From CAZSHG01 sp964606695 [NCBI: uncultured bacterium] (GTDB taxonomy: Bacteria > UBP14 > UBA6098): a stretch of DNA of 14,326 nucleotides. The notes beneath the pieces were generated by a model. That model was not told the DNA's origin. It searched no databases and saw only the letters and a program-made list of their open reading frames with translations. Shown one piece after another: positions 1 through 6,897 of this stretch. Numbering within the stretch: the first letter of the stretch is position 1; the number at the start of each line of letters is the position of its first letter. The stretch lies in the NCBI GenBank assembly GCA_964606695.1, contig CAZSHG010000043.1, positions 1 to 14,326 of the forward strand. Reading direction: 5' to 3'. The translations under genes and the position numbers were made by a program.

Positions 1-1
1 A

Positions 2-181
2 TTTATATTAGAACCCTCCGGCCTTCGGCCACCTTCCTTGTTGAGGGAGGCGAAAATACGGGGCGGTGTGGTGGGGGCGCACGTCATGACCTTCGTGCTG
101 GAATTCGCTCTGCCCGCGCTATTCTGCGTCGGCCTTTTCGCGATAATCCTCTGGAATATTCGGCGTAGGTGGATAATGTGA
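2..181 (+). CDS. Possible C-terminal end of a membrane protein (partial at left edge)
   Basis: One frame is open from the left edge to a TGA at 179-181. An internal ATG at 86 would give a 31-residue product. The last 30 residues hold one hydrophobic segment (VLEFALPALFCVGLFAIIL) followed by a basic WNIRRRW tail, which fits the last membrane helix of a larger protein with an Arg-rich cytoplasmic end. The first 17 codons coincide with a palindromic repeat (about 13-50) and read like repeat sequence, so either the repeat sits inside the gene or the open frame is fortuitous there. A terminator-like hairpin begins at the stop codon, which supports a real gene end. No family is recognised. Confidence 0.35.
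   Translation, partial: FILEPSGLRPPSLLREAKIRGGVVGAHVMTFVLEFALPALFCVGLFAIILWNIRRRWIM
13..50. repeat. Palindromic dispersed-type repeat at left edge
   Basis: A CCCTCC block at 13-18 and an AGGGAGG block at 44-50 face each other. Between them are a GGCC-TTC-GGCC hairpin (20-30) and a pyrimidine-rich CCTTCC stretch. Nested inverted arms around a short spacer are typical of small non-coding dispersed repeats. No second copy is in the window, so the assignment rests on symmetry alone. Confidence 0.35.
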
Positions 182-213
182 ATCGGCTCCATTTTCAGGC
201 CGATTCCTGTTTT
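181..213 (+). terminator. Hairpin terminator after the left-edge gene
   Basis: AATCGGC (181-187) is perfectly complementary to GCCGATT (199-205), with an 11-base loop, and is followed by CCTGTTTT. It overlaps the TGA of the left-edge frame and lies 35 bases beyond the end of the minus-strand gene at 241, so it may serve both converging genes. The U tract is short, so termination strength is uncertain. Confidence 0.45.
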
Positions 214-240
214 AAGGAAAAATAGAGTTTCGCGAAATGC

Positions 241-816
241 CTATTCCGGCTTCTCGGATTTGATCTCGCCGTCGCCGCCGCCATTCATGTTAAAATAGTA
301 ATGCAGTCCGCCCTGCACCATTATCGAGGCGCGATCGTTGTCGCGGTAATACATGATGGTCTCGGCGGTTACGGATATTCGGTCGAAGAAGATGGCCTCC
401 ATGCCAAATCCGACGCCCGTAGTCCAGATTTCCGTAGTAGAAAGTGACTCCGCGGAACACCAGTCCTCGCCGTCGCATTCATACCAGTAGTAGTATTGGT
501 CGCGGATGTATTCGTAGCTTAACCCGGTGGACAGGTAGAATGAGGTGTTCTTGTATCGGGAGAGGTGATATTGGAGTTCGAGGCCGGGCAGTGCCCATCG
601 GTAGCCCTCCTCCTCAGCGTAGTATCCAATAGTGAGTTGTGCGCCGAATTTTTCTTTGTAGATTGCTTTGTAGGACATCCCTACTCCGGCGTAATGTCCG
701 GCGGCCATGCCCAGACCCTGCAGGAAGTTAGGGAATTCGTAAGTCGATTCATTTTCCGCGTGGATAGACGCTGTTGCAATAATTATAATTAAAACAACCA
801 GAGCTACTTTTCTCAT
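241..816 (-). CDS. Exported beta-barrel-like outer membrane protein
   Basis: This 191-residue protein begins with a signal peptide: MRKVALV, a run of Ile/Val/Ala, then ATASIHA before ENES. The mature part has many Tyr/Trp residues in alternating patterns (GAQLTIGYYAEEEGYRW, SFYLSTGLSYEYI, GGLHYYFN), as in small outer membrane beta-barrels of Gram-negative envelopes. The final strand-like GGLHYYFN is followed by a short charged tail rather than a terminal aromatic. An upstream ATG at 828 adds four residues, but it overlaps the Shine-Dalgarno sequence (GAGGAG) that serves the ATG at 816, so 816 is preferred. It stands alone on the minus strand and diverges from the gene at 1008. A role as porin, adhesin or structural barrel cannot be told apart. 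Confidence 0.75.
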   Translation of the reverse strand: MRKVALVVLIIIIATASIHAENESTYEFPNFLQGLGMAAGHYAGVGMSYKAIYKEKFGAQLTIGYYAEEEGYRWALPGLELQYHLSRYKNTSFYLSTGLSYEYIRDQYYYWYECDGEDWCSAESLSTTEIWTTGVGFGMEAIFFDRISVTAETIMYYRDNDRASIMVQGGLHYYFNMNGGGDGEIKSEKPE

Positions 817-867
817 TTTGCTCCTCATGTTATTGTTAATCGGTGCGGTTTAAGCCGCTTTTGGTTT

Positions 868-896
868 ATTTTAGCAGGAGAATTGCCATAATTGAA
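868..896 (-). promoter_or_regulatory. Weak candidate promoter for the minus-strand barrel gene
   Basis: On the minus strand TTCAAT (896-891) and TAAAAT (873-868) are separated by 17 bases and lie about 50 bases upstream of the start at 816. The -35 box matches the sigma-70 consensus at only three of six positions. It is listed because it is the best-spaced pair in this divergent intergenic region. Confidence 0.25.
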
Positions 897-941
897 TCCC
901 ATCCCGAATTTCCGGAAGTATTTCTTTATCTTCGAAAAGAT

Positions 942-970
942 TTGACTTCTCGACGGCGGGTGACTATTTT
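942..970 (+). promoter_or_regulatory. Sigma-70-like promoter for the GT-C gene
   Basis: TTGACT (942-947) and TATTTT (965-970) have a 17-base spacer. Transcription would start near 977, leaving a leader of about 30 bases before the ATG at 1008. The -35 matches consensus at five of six positions and the -10 at four of six. Confidence 0.5.
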
Positions 971-1007
971 CTATTTGCATGTTTGAGTTAAACTCGGTTT
1001 CGGTTCG

Positions 1008-2540
1008 ATGGTAGATATGAAAAGGACAATATTAATCCTTCAACTGGGCGTTTTTCTGACGCTGTTGCTCTTTTTCGCGCCCTTCACGCCGGACGACGCC
1101 TATATCTATTTCACCGGTGCGCGTCAACTGGCGGAGGGGAATTTGCCAACGACCTCCGCGGATATCCCCACGAACGCCTTTTCGAGTTATCTCTGGCTGA
1201 TACTGCTGACTCCCTCGTTCTGGCTGAATATCCCGCCGGCGGTCTGGGCGAAGATATTCGGCGTGGTTTTCCTCCTGTTATCAGCATTGATGATGAAGAG
1301 AATCCTCGTTAAGCTAAGATTCGAGGGGGAGGAGAGGACAGCTTCGATTTGCGGGGCGAGCATTCTCGTTTTCCCGCCCTTCGTGGCCAACGCGGTCAAC
1401 GGGTTGGAAACAACCATGGCTATGTTCGCGCTGTTGCTCATGCTTTATCTCATCGTCCGCGATTACAAATCGAAAAGGCTGAGTTTCGGGACGGGATTGG
1501 CCTTCTCGTTTTATTTCATTTCCAGGCCGGATAGCGTCGCCAACATTTTACCCGCGGTGTTCTTTTTGATATTCATCTTCGCGACGAATCGAGTCGATAA
1601 ATCCGGCTGGTGGAAATTTATGATGGGACTTATCCCGGCGATAGCGGTTGTAGTTTGTCTCTACTCGATTTACGGGAATGTCCTGCCCACCAGCGCGTCG
1701 GCGAAGACCGATTTCTGGGGATCGCTATTAGATCCGGGATTTTACAAAGTAGTGATGATGCGCTTTGGACGGGCATTCGCGCCCGACCCATTGCTTTACC
1801 TCGTCCTTTTCTCGACGGTCTATATGCTCGCTATTAATCGCAGGGAGCCCCTCTATTATCTATTAACGGCATTTTCTTTTTCATTGGTCGTAGTGCGGCT
1901 TACGGTAATTGAATGGATGGGGATTCACCGGCTATACGCGCCGTCGATTGCGGTTGCGTTGGTTGTGTTTTATATTTTCCTGAAGGAATTCCTGGACAGG
2001 CGTGGGATGTTGATTTCCTGCGCCTTGATTTCATTGGGGTTATTATCAGGCGCTTCTTATTGGCACGATAATGTTTCGTTGAATTATGCCGGCCCGAATT
2101 GGCCGCCGAAGGAATTAGGGAGGATCATCGCAGATCACAAAAAACCGGATTCATGGCTGATTCAAGCGGATATGGGAGCCGTCCCCTATTTCGCAGAAAT
2201 CCCCGCTATCGACGGCCATGACAGGCCGATTTGCAACAGTTGGCTCGCCAAACATCCCGGAGACATGGATTACGTGCTCGATAGACATCTCGATTTCGTC
2301 ATCCTCGCGAAAAGCGATATCGTGGGGAGAAGCCGGGATCAGTTCGAGATGATGCGCAAGATCGACGAAAGCGATTGGTTCGAGCTAAAATATCGCAAGG
2401 TCGCCGTAGCGCGATGGCGTCCCGAAATACATGTCAACAGACCTTACGCAAACGACGTTATCCCCGGCAGGTATCTACATCTTTACGTCTCCGATCGAAT
2501 CGAGACATTGCCCGACAGCGCGGTTTTGATTTTAAGATAA
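1008..2540 (+). CDS. GT-C type integral membrane glycosyltransferase
   Basis: A 510-residue polytopic membrane protein with roughly ten hydrophobic segments over residues 7-370 and a soluble C-terminal third. After the first helix comes PFTPDDAYIYF (acidic pair D29-D30), the loop signature of GT-C enzymes that move sugars from polyprenyl-phosphate donors to acceptors outside the membrane (the PMT and arabinofuranosyltransferase-like families). Downstream are ADMGAVPYFAEIPAIDG and a DRHLDFVILA segment, a pattern I know from this superfamily. Donor and acceptor cannot be inferred. The start is uncertain: neither ATG 1008 nor the in-frame ATG 1017 has a clear Shine-Dalgarno sequence. It is transcribed alone and followed by a repeat-filled gap. 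Confidence 0.75.
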   Translation: MVDMKRTILILQLGVFLTLLLFFAPFTPDDAYIYFTGARQLAEGNLPTTSADIPTNAFSSYLWLILLTPSFWLNIPPAVWAKIFGVVFLLLSALMMKRILVKLRFEGEERTASICGASILVFPPFVANAVNGLETTMAMFALLLMLYLIVRDYKSKRLSFGTGLAFSFYFISRPDSVANILPAVFFLIFIFATNRVDKSGWWKFMMGLIPAIAVVVCLYSIYGNVLPTSASAKTDFWGSLLDPGFYKVVMMRFGRAFAPDPLLYLVLFSTVYMLAINRREPLYYLLTAFSFSLVVVRLTVIEWMGIHRLYAPSIAVALVVFYIFLKEFLDRRGMLISCALISLGLLSGASYWHDNVSLNYAGPNWPPKELGRIIADHKKPDSWLIQADMGAVPYFAEIPAIDGHDRPICNSWLAKHPGDMDYVLDRHLDFVILAKSDIVGRSRDQFEMMRKIDESDWFELKYRKVAVARWRPEIHVNRPYANDVIPGRYLHLYVSDRIETLPDSAVLILR

Positions 2541-2590
2541 CAACGGTATTTCTCCTTAGAAAAAACGTTCTTCTCCGCAATCCTCCAAAG

Positions 2591-2760
2591 CGGGGACGCC
2601 GCTACTATTAAGATGTTGGGATACGCTTGCTCTCTACCTAATAGCCAGGGCGTCCCGGCCGGTAATCAACGTTATGTTCGGCGAGACGCCGAAACTATTA
2701 GTTTTGGGAACAATTCGATCAGAGCTAATAGCCAGGGCGTCCCGCCCGTTTATTCAACGT
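2591..2760. repeat. Two copies of an inverted-repeat module (TAATAGCCAGGGCGTCCC family)
   Basis: Direct copies at 2639-2672 and 2726-2760 both read TAATAGCCAGGGCGTCCC, then a G/C-rich stretch, then TCAACGT; they lie 87 bases apart. Each is preceded by an inverted version of its first half: GGACGCC...CTATTA at 2594-2610 and GAGACGCC...CTATTAG at 2683-2701. The region is thus two tandem modules, each with inverted arms around a 25-30-base spacer. It fills most of the 307-base gap between the glycosyltransferase and the vWA gene. No gene is visible in it. Confidence 0.7.
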
Positions 2761-2789
2761 GACAATGAAACCAAATTGAGGAGATTATA

Positions 2790-2818
2790 TTGATTTGCAA
2801 TCTGGATTTGATTATATT
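2790..2818 (+). promoter_or_regulatory. Sigma-70-like promoter for the vWA gene
   Basis: TTGATT (2790-2795) and TATATT (2813-2818) have an ideal 17-base spacer. The predicted start site near 2825 leaves about 22 bases to the ATG at 2848. The TATATT box recurs at 6835 and 10701. Confidence 0.6.
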
Positions 2819-2847
2819 CAATAAAACTTAACCTGAGGGAGGCGATT

Positions 2848-4259
2848 ATGGGAAGAGTTTCATGGGAAGTATTAGTGATTATTCTGGTTGCAGTGTCGGC
2901 CTACGCTGGGGTGATGGATATTTATGTCGATTGCGAGGCGAAAACAAGCTGGACATCGTGTTTGTGATCGACACGAGCGGGAGTATGAGTTCAACGGTAA
3001 GTGATATCAAGGTTTTCGCGTCAGTTCTCGATTCTACTCTTTCCGAGGCTAATGTGAATTGGGGCGCGATTACCTTTGTCGATTCAATGATGGAGCAATA
3101 TGATTTCGATACAACAACACCAGGGCTCGACCTCACGGCTGATTTCGAGGCTTTTGAAGATAGGATGAGATATATCGGCGTTAGCGGAAGAACTGAACCT
3201 ATGTCGGACACTCCGGAAGAAGCACTCGACGCTCTTTGGGTTACAGCTCATTGCATCAATTGGCGTCCCGATGCCGCGCATATCGTTTTCCTTTTTACCG
3301 ACGCTGTTTTCTGCGAGATAGGCGATTTGTGCGCGAATTGCCACGGTAATCTCACGAAAGAGGAATGCCTCGACACTTTGATGAACCACGATATAACCCT
3401 ATTTTCGATCATTCGCTATCCGCTTTACTATAGCAGTTGTGTTCCGGCTCCTCCTTATCATACGGATTTCTGGGAAATGGCTACTGTAGCGACAGGCGGA
3501 GATTATTTCAACCTTCTCGATGATTGGCAGGCGCACCTATTGTTATGGATGAGTTATTATAACGAAAGCTCGCAAATATCGATTATCCTGGAAAACGACC
3601 TTGGCGTTTCGGCGGAAGCGGTTGTCAAAATGGAGAACATTTGCGGGACGGAGTTTGAGGATACGCTTTTCGACCTTGGGACACTATCTGCAGGTGGCAG
3701 TGATTCTTTTCTTGTCAATTTCACGACCGACGACACCGCGACCAAACCCGCCTTCCACGTCATCGGGGATTTCGACGGCGGGGCTTATGTCGAGACTCTG
3801 CTTGTAACGCTGGATTCCTGCGGGTGCCACGAGGCGGTGGTGGAGCTTGAGCGCGGGTGGAACGCGGTGTCTCTGCCCTCGGATTATGCCTTCGTGCCGA
3901 TTTCGCGTTTCGAGACGGCTATCGGGGACGCTTTCCTCTATGACGCCGCGGTCGGCGATTACGAGGCGACGGGCATTCTCGCACCGGGGATGGGTTACTG
4001 GATACTCAGCGAAGATAGCGCGAGAATCATGTTCGCAGGCGAGCCGATAGACGGTTTCTGGATGCCGACCTTCCGAGGATGGAATCTGCTTGGCGGGGGA
4101 AGTCTGCCATTTTACGCGACTGAGGCCGAGAGCCTGGGCGCGCCAATCTGGCCGATGTTCGAGTTCCTCGACGGCGAATACGAGCCGGCGGACGTAATCG
4201 AAATCGGGAAGGGGTATTGGTTACTGGAGAACGCGCCGGGACGGTGGGAAGCGCCGTGA
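2848..4259 (+). CDS. Exported von Willebrand factor A domain protein, frameshifted near the N-terminus
   Basis: The vWA domain starts with LDIVFVIDTSGSM, whose D-x-S-G-S is the first part of a metal-ion-dependent adhesion site; a strand ending HIVFLFTDA follows. The C-terminal 140 residues contain two GWN...GYW modules (GWNAVSLPSD, GMGYWIL; GWNLLGG, GKGYWLL), a cell-surface module common in FCB-type genomes. The open vWA frame can begin at ATG 2862, but that gives no export signal and has no ribosome site. ATG 2848 sits 5 bases after GAGGGAGG and encodes a good signal peptide (MGRVSWEVLVIILVAVSAYA). That frame stops soon after, while the vWA frame takes over at AAAA 2941-2944. Adding one A restores a 470-residue exported protein. 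Likely an envelope or secreted binding protein; the ligand is unknown. Confidence 0.85.
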
Positions 4260-4275
4260 GGGGGGGGAATTTTTC

Positions 4276-4303
4276 TTGATTTTCATCTGAAATGAGCTAT
4301 CAT
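4276..4303 (+). promoter_or_regulatory. Candidate promoter for the toxin-antitoxin-like cluster
   Basis: TTGATT (4276-4281) and TATCAT (4298-4303) have a 16-base spacer. A start site near 4310 lies downstream of the first possible ATG of the next frame (4292), which supports starting that gene at 4337. An eight-G run at 4260-4267 lies between the vWA stop codon and this promoter. Confidence 0.45.
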
Positions 4304-4336
4304 ATAGAAGAAATGAGTTTAACTACCGGAGGAAAA

Positions 4337-4540
4337 ATGGTCAAACTAAAAGAGAAAAAGCTTATTACAGAAGACGGACGCGAGATCGCGGTTCAGATCG
4401 ATATGGAGAGCTATCGCGAGCTGGAGGAATATATCGAGGACCTGGAGGATTCAATCATCCTCGCCGAGGCTATTAAGAAGGCTAAAGGTTTCCGGCTATG
4501 GGAGGATTTCGTCGCGGAGTTGAATGGACTGAGAGAATAA
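4337..4540 (+). CDS. Small antitoxin-like protein (RelB/Phd-like), no partner toxin seen
   Basis: A 67-residue protein rich in Glu and Lys. A beta-like N-terminus (KLITEDGREIAVQI) is followed by helices carrying ESYRELEEYIEDLED and SIILAEAIKKAKG. This resembles small RelB/Phd-type antitoxins that begin with an 'x-DGxxxAVxIxxEEYxxL' segment and neutralise a RelE-like toxin. The ATG at 4337 is preceded by GGAGG at 4328-4332; the earlier in-frame ATG at 4292 has no such site and lies upstream of the predicted transcript start. The gene is 48 bases ahead of hicB, so a partner toxin is either missing or replaced by the HicBA pair. The family call is by resemblance only. Confidence 0.6.
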   Translation: MVKLKEKKLITEDGREIAVQIDMESYRELEEYIEDLEDSIILAEAIKKAKGFRLWEDFVAELNGLRE

Positions 4541-4588
4541 CTCGATATGGATTAAATTAGGATTATACCAACTACAATTGGAGTTAAC

Positions 4589-4786
4589 ATGAATTTTAAA
4601 ATAGTTGTCCACAAGGAACCAGATGGTGGTTATTGGGCGGAGGTTCCGTCGATAGTCGGATGCGCTTCGCAGGGCGACTCGATGGAGGAGCTTCTTGTCA
4701 ATATCCGCGAGGCTATTCAGGGATGTTTAGAAGCGGATGCGGATATTGTCGGGGCAGATGCCGAAATTCTGACCGTCGCGATATAA
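4589..4786 (+). CDS. hicB: HicB-family antitoxin (short form)
   Basis: A 65-residue HicB-fold protein. FKIVVHKEPDGGYWAEVPSI matches the start of HicB antitoxins, which have a partial RNase H-like fold (E-DGGYWAxVPxLPGC). GCASQGDSMEELLVNIREAI continues the family pattern of a G-C turn, a T/S-x-E-E-L helix, and an N-x-x-E-A-I helix. It ends after about 65 residues and lacks the C-terminal helix-turn-helix or ribbon-helix-helix domain of longer HicB proteins, so autoregulation by this protein alone is doubtful. HicB binds and blocks the HicA mRNA interferase. A GGAG lies 5 bases before the ATG. The TAA stop overlaps the hicA start by one base (TAATG), as expected for a translationally coupled pair in hicB-hicA order. 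Confidence 0.85.
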   Translation: MNFKIVVHKEPDGGYWAEVPSIVGCASQGDSMEELLVNIREAIQGCLEADADIVGADAEILTVAI

Positions 4787-4973
4787 TGACCGGCAATGAG
4801 CTAATCAAGCTTCTTAAAAGAACGGTTGGTTTGTCGCGCGGATTAAGGGAAGTCATTATATCATGAAGAAACAGGGCGAACGTGCGACATTGTCAATTCC
4901 CGTTCATGCGGGAATAGATATCAAGCCGGGGTTGTTAAATTTTATCTTGAAAACGGCAAATCTTAAGTTATAG
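4786..4973 (+). pseudogene. hicA: HicA-family mRNA interferase with a one-base frameshift
   Basis: The frame from ATG 4786 starts MTGNELIKLLK, the normal HicA N-terminus. It then diverges at AAAA 4816-4819 and stops at 4866. Shifting by one base there restores a complete 62-residue HicA: KNGWFVARIKGSHYIM, then RATLSIPVHAGIDIKPG and LLNFILKTANLKL, ending at TAG 4971-4973. The GSH motif (His at repaired residue 24) is the catalytic histidine of this double-stranded-RNA-binding-fold toxin, and the PVH and KPG-LLNxIL motifs are present. Apart from the one missing A nothing else is damaged, so the lesion is very recent or is a sequencing error. If real, the toxin is dead and only the antitoxin would be made. 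Confidence 0.85.
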
Positions 4974-4974
4974 A
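4947..4974 (+). promoter_or_regulatory. Candidate promoter for the thioredoxin lipoprotein
   Basis: TTGAAA (4947-4952) and TATAGA (4969-4974) have a 16-base spacer. They overlap the end of hicA and lie just upstream of the AAGGAG at 4983. The resulting leader would be very short (about 13 bases). Confidence 0.4.
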
Positions 4975-4993
4975 TAAAAAACAAGGAGACATT

Positions 4994-6781
4994 ATGAAAC
5001 GTGCGTTATTGATTTGTTTGTTCGCGATTGCCATCGCCCTTCTTTTCGCGGCCTGCGATAAGTGGCCGGAACTGGAGGAAGAAAAAATTGTGAAGGTAAT
5101 ATACGCGCGGGGTGAGCATGTGCATGCCGGCGACGAGATCACATTCTACTACCGCCCGAGAAACAATCCGCCCCACGCATTGCAAATGGATGTAACCTAT
5201 CAAGACTTTTCGAACGAGGAACTATGCCTCGATTTCGAGGTCAGGGACGGCATCTACAAAAGTTCCTTCGTCACGCCGGATTCGGTGATGTCGCTAAACA
5301 TTTACCCCATGGGGGATGGAACACAGCCGAGACCAATAGCTTTCGTAGTTCACGACGAGGACGAACGTCCGGTTCGGGGTGCGCGAGGAGTGTTGGCCGG
5401 CGCGTGGTGGATCGGTGGATCGGCATATGGCGATTCGATTTTTGCCGAAGAGCTAAAGGAAAATCCCGATATGGTCGTGTTTTACCGCAACCGCTGGTTT
5501 CGATACTCTTTCCGAGACGAAACTCGGCCAATCATCGAACAGGAGGTGGATTCCCTCAGAGCCCATGCAGAGGAGAATCATCACATCTATGGCGCTGTTG
5601 TTTCGGGTTATGCGATGCTGGGCGAACTGGACAGCGCGCTGGTGTCAATGCGCAAATATCTCGAATATGACGACCTCCAAGCGGAAATAGCCTCGCGTGC
5701 GGCAATGGATCTGGACTCCTACAGCAGGAGATCAGGCAGGGAAGATTGTTCCGAGGAATCGGAAATCAAACAGCGAATGGCGTTGCGTTTCCCGATAAAA
5801 TATATCGGCGAGGATTACGTCAAAACGATGCTCTGGGATAAACAAAATCGTGGCAAACCGGATTCCATTGCTGAACGAATTATCGAGGCGCGCATCGAGC
5901 TTAACCCTGAGTCATATTTCTTTAAAAGCGTTTATTTAGACCAAGTTGGCGATAGTATCGGGGCTGTTGCGGCGGCAGAAGGTTATGTGACAGCTCTCGA
6001 AGGTGGTAGAATCCCAAAATGTGGGTGGTATGTTTCAAACTACGCACCGCAAATGTTTCGACGTCTGGCGGACTATAATTACGGCGAAGGCAATTATCAA
6101 ACTGCCTTAACACAGGCTCAGAAGGCCATCGAATACGATGATATGGATGATCGAATCGGAAGGCAATATGTCCTGGCGGCGAAATGCAACATCGCGATGG
6201 ACGAGACGGCTTCGGCCAAGGCGGACATCATTCAGGCGGTGGTTTTCGGCGCTGTCGAGGAGGTCAAAGCGCTTCTGCCGGACATCTACTCGAACCTTCA
6301 GCCGGAGGAGGCTTTGAAAGCGGTTTTCGCGGAGGCTTCCGAACTTGCCCCGAAAGCTCCGGAGTTCATCGTCGTAACCGAAGATGGCGACACCATTTCC
6401 CCCGGCGACGCCATACTCTGCATGGATTTCTGGAATCCCGGTTGCGGGCCGTGTGTGGCGGAGATGCCTCTGCTGTCGAAGTTCGCGGGGAATCGTGCGA
6501 ATTCGCGGATACGCTTTCTGTCCATCACCGCCGCGCCGTCGGAGCATTTCGAGACGACGGAATATCCTCTGGACAACTGGACGCTGTGCCCCTCGAACAG
6601 GGAAGTTTTCATGGACATGAAGGTCGGCGCGATTCCCCATTTCTATCTGGTGGACGTCCGCGGTCATGTCCGTTTCAATCAGATAGGCGCGCCTCTGGAC
6701 ACGGCATCGGTGGGGCTTTTGCTCGATATGCTCCTCGCAGAAGGGGAAATCGCGAAGGGGGAGGAGGAACAGGGAGATTAA
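4994..6781 (+). CDS. Lipoprotein with TPR-like middle and C-terminal TlpA-like thioredoxin domain
   Basis: A 595-residue protein. The N-terminus is a lipoprotein signal ending LLFAAC with Cys21 as the probable lipidated residue (Phe at -3 is slightly unusual), so it is probably membrane-anchored outside the cytoplasm. Residues about 25-150 look like a beta-rich domain. Residues about 180-450 are helical with TPR-like pairs (GAVVSGYAMLGELDSALVSM, YGEGNYQTALTQAQKAIEYD). The C-terminal 130 residues are a TlpA/ResA-type thioredoxin: MDFWNPGCGPCVAEMPLL with redox pair Cys484-Gly-Pro-Cys487, and the cis-proline loop GAIPHFYLVD (Pro548). Such proteins reduce or exchange disulfides in exported proteins. 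The GCGPC form with Gly before the motif is mildly atypical. AAGGAG lies 5 bases before the ATG. It appears to be transcribed alone. Confidence 0.85.
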   Translation: MKRALLICLFAIAIALLFAACDKWPELEEEKIVKVIYARGEHVHAGDEITFYYRPRNNPPHALQMDVTYQDFSNEELCLDFEVRDGIYKSSFVTPDSVMSLNIYPMGDGTQPRPIAFVVHDEDERPVRGARGVLAGAWWIGGSAYGDSIFAEELKENPDMVVFYRNRWFRYSFRDETRPIIEQEVDSLRAHAEENHHIYGAVVSGYAMLGELDSALVSMRKYLEYDDLQAEIASRAAMDLDSYSRRSGREDCSEESEIKQRMALRFPIKYIGEDYVKTMLWDKQNRGKPDSIAERIIEARIELNPESYFFKSVYLDQVGDSIGAVAAAEGYVTALEGGRIPKCGWYVSNYAPQMFRRLADYNYGEGNYQTALTQAQKAIEYDDMDDRIGRQYVLAAKCNIAMDETASAKADIIQAVVFGAVEEVKALLPDIYSNLQPEEALKAVFAEASELAPKAPEFIVVTEDGDTISPGDAILCMDFWNPGCGPCVAEMPLLSKFAGNRANSRIRFLSITAAPSEHFETTEYPLDNWTLCPSNREVFMDMKVGAIPHFYLVDVRGHVRFNQIGAPLDTASVGLLLDMLLAEGEIAKGEEEQGD

Positions 6782-6811
6782 TCGTCAAAACGAAAATCGC
6801 GAAAAAATCCG

Positions 6812-6840
6812 TTGACTGATGGCATCTCCCGAATTATATT
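6812..6840 (+). promoter_or_regulatory. Strong sigma-70-like promoter for the ABC permease
   Basis: TTGACT (6812-6817) and TATATT (6835-6840) have a 17-base spacer; transcription should start near 6847, about 50 bases before the start codon. Eleven of twelve hexamer bases are at or near consensus, making this one of the best promoters in the window. Its position shows the permease gene is not an internal gene of an operon with the lipoprotein. Confidence 0.65.
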
Positions 6841-6897
6841 TCGAATGATAGTCAACGCCTTTCGCTCCGGCGAAGGGCACAAACGAGGTGATTGAAG

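Noticed and set aside
4814-4822. Programmed -1 frameshift in hicA at CTTAAAAG.
   Set aside because: In the reading frame used, the P-site codon AAA would have to re-pair with TAA, which is a poor match, and there is no X-XXY-YYZ heptamer in phase. A lost A fits better.
4896-4915. Perfect palindrome ATTCCCG-TTCATG-CGGGAAT resembling the dispersed TTCCCG repeat.
   Set aside because: It lies in the repaired hicA frame and encodes SIPVHAGI, a conserved part of HicA, so it is coding sequence and not an inserted repeat.
6184-6819. 211-codon frame overlapping the thioredoxin lipoprotein.
   Set aside because: Out-of-frame shadow of a gene with clear thioredoxin motifs; Gly/Arg-rich composition without a recognisable domain.
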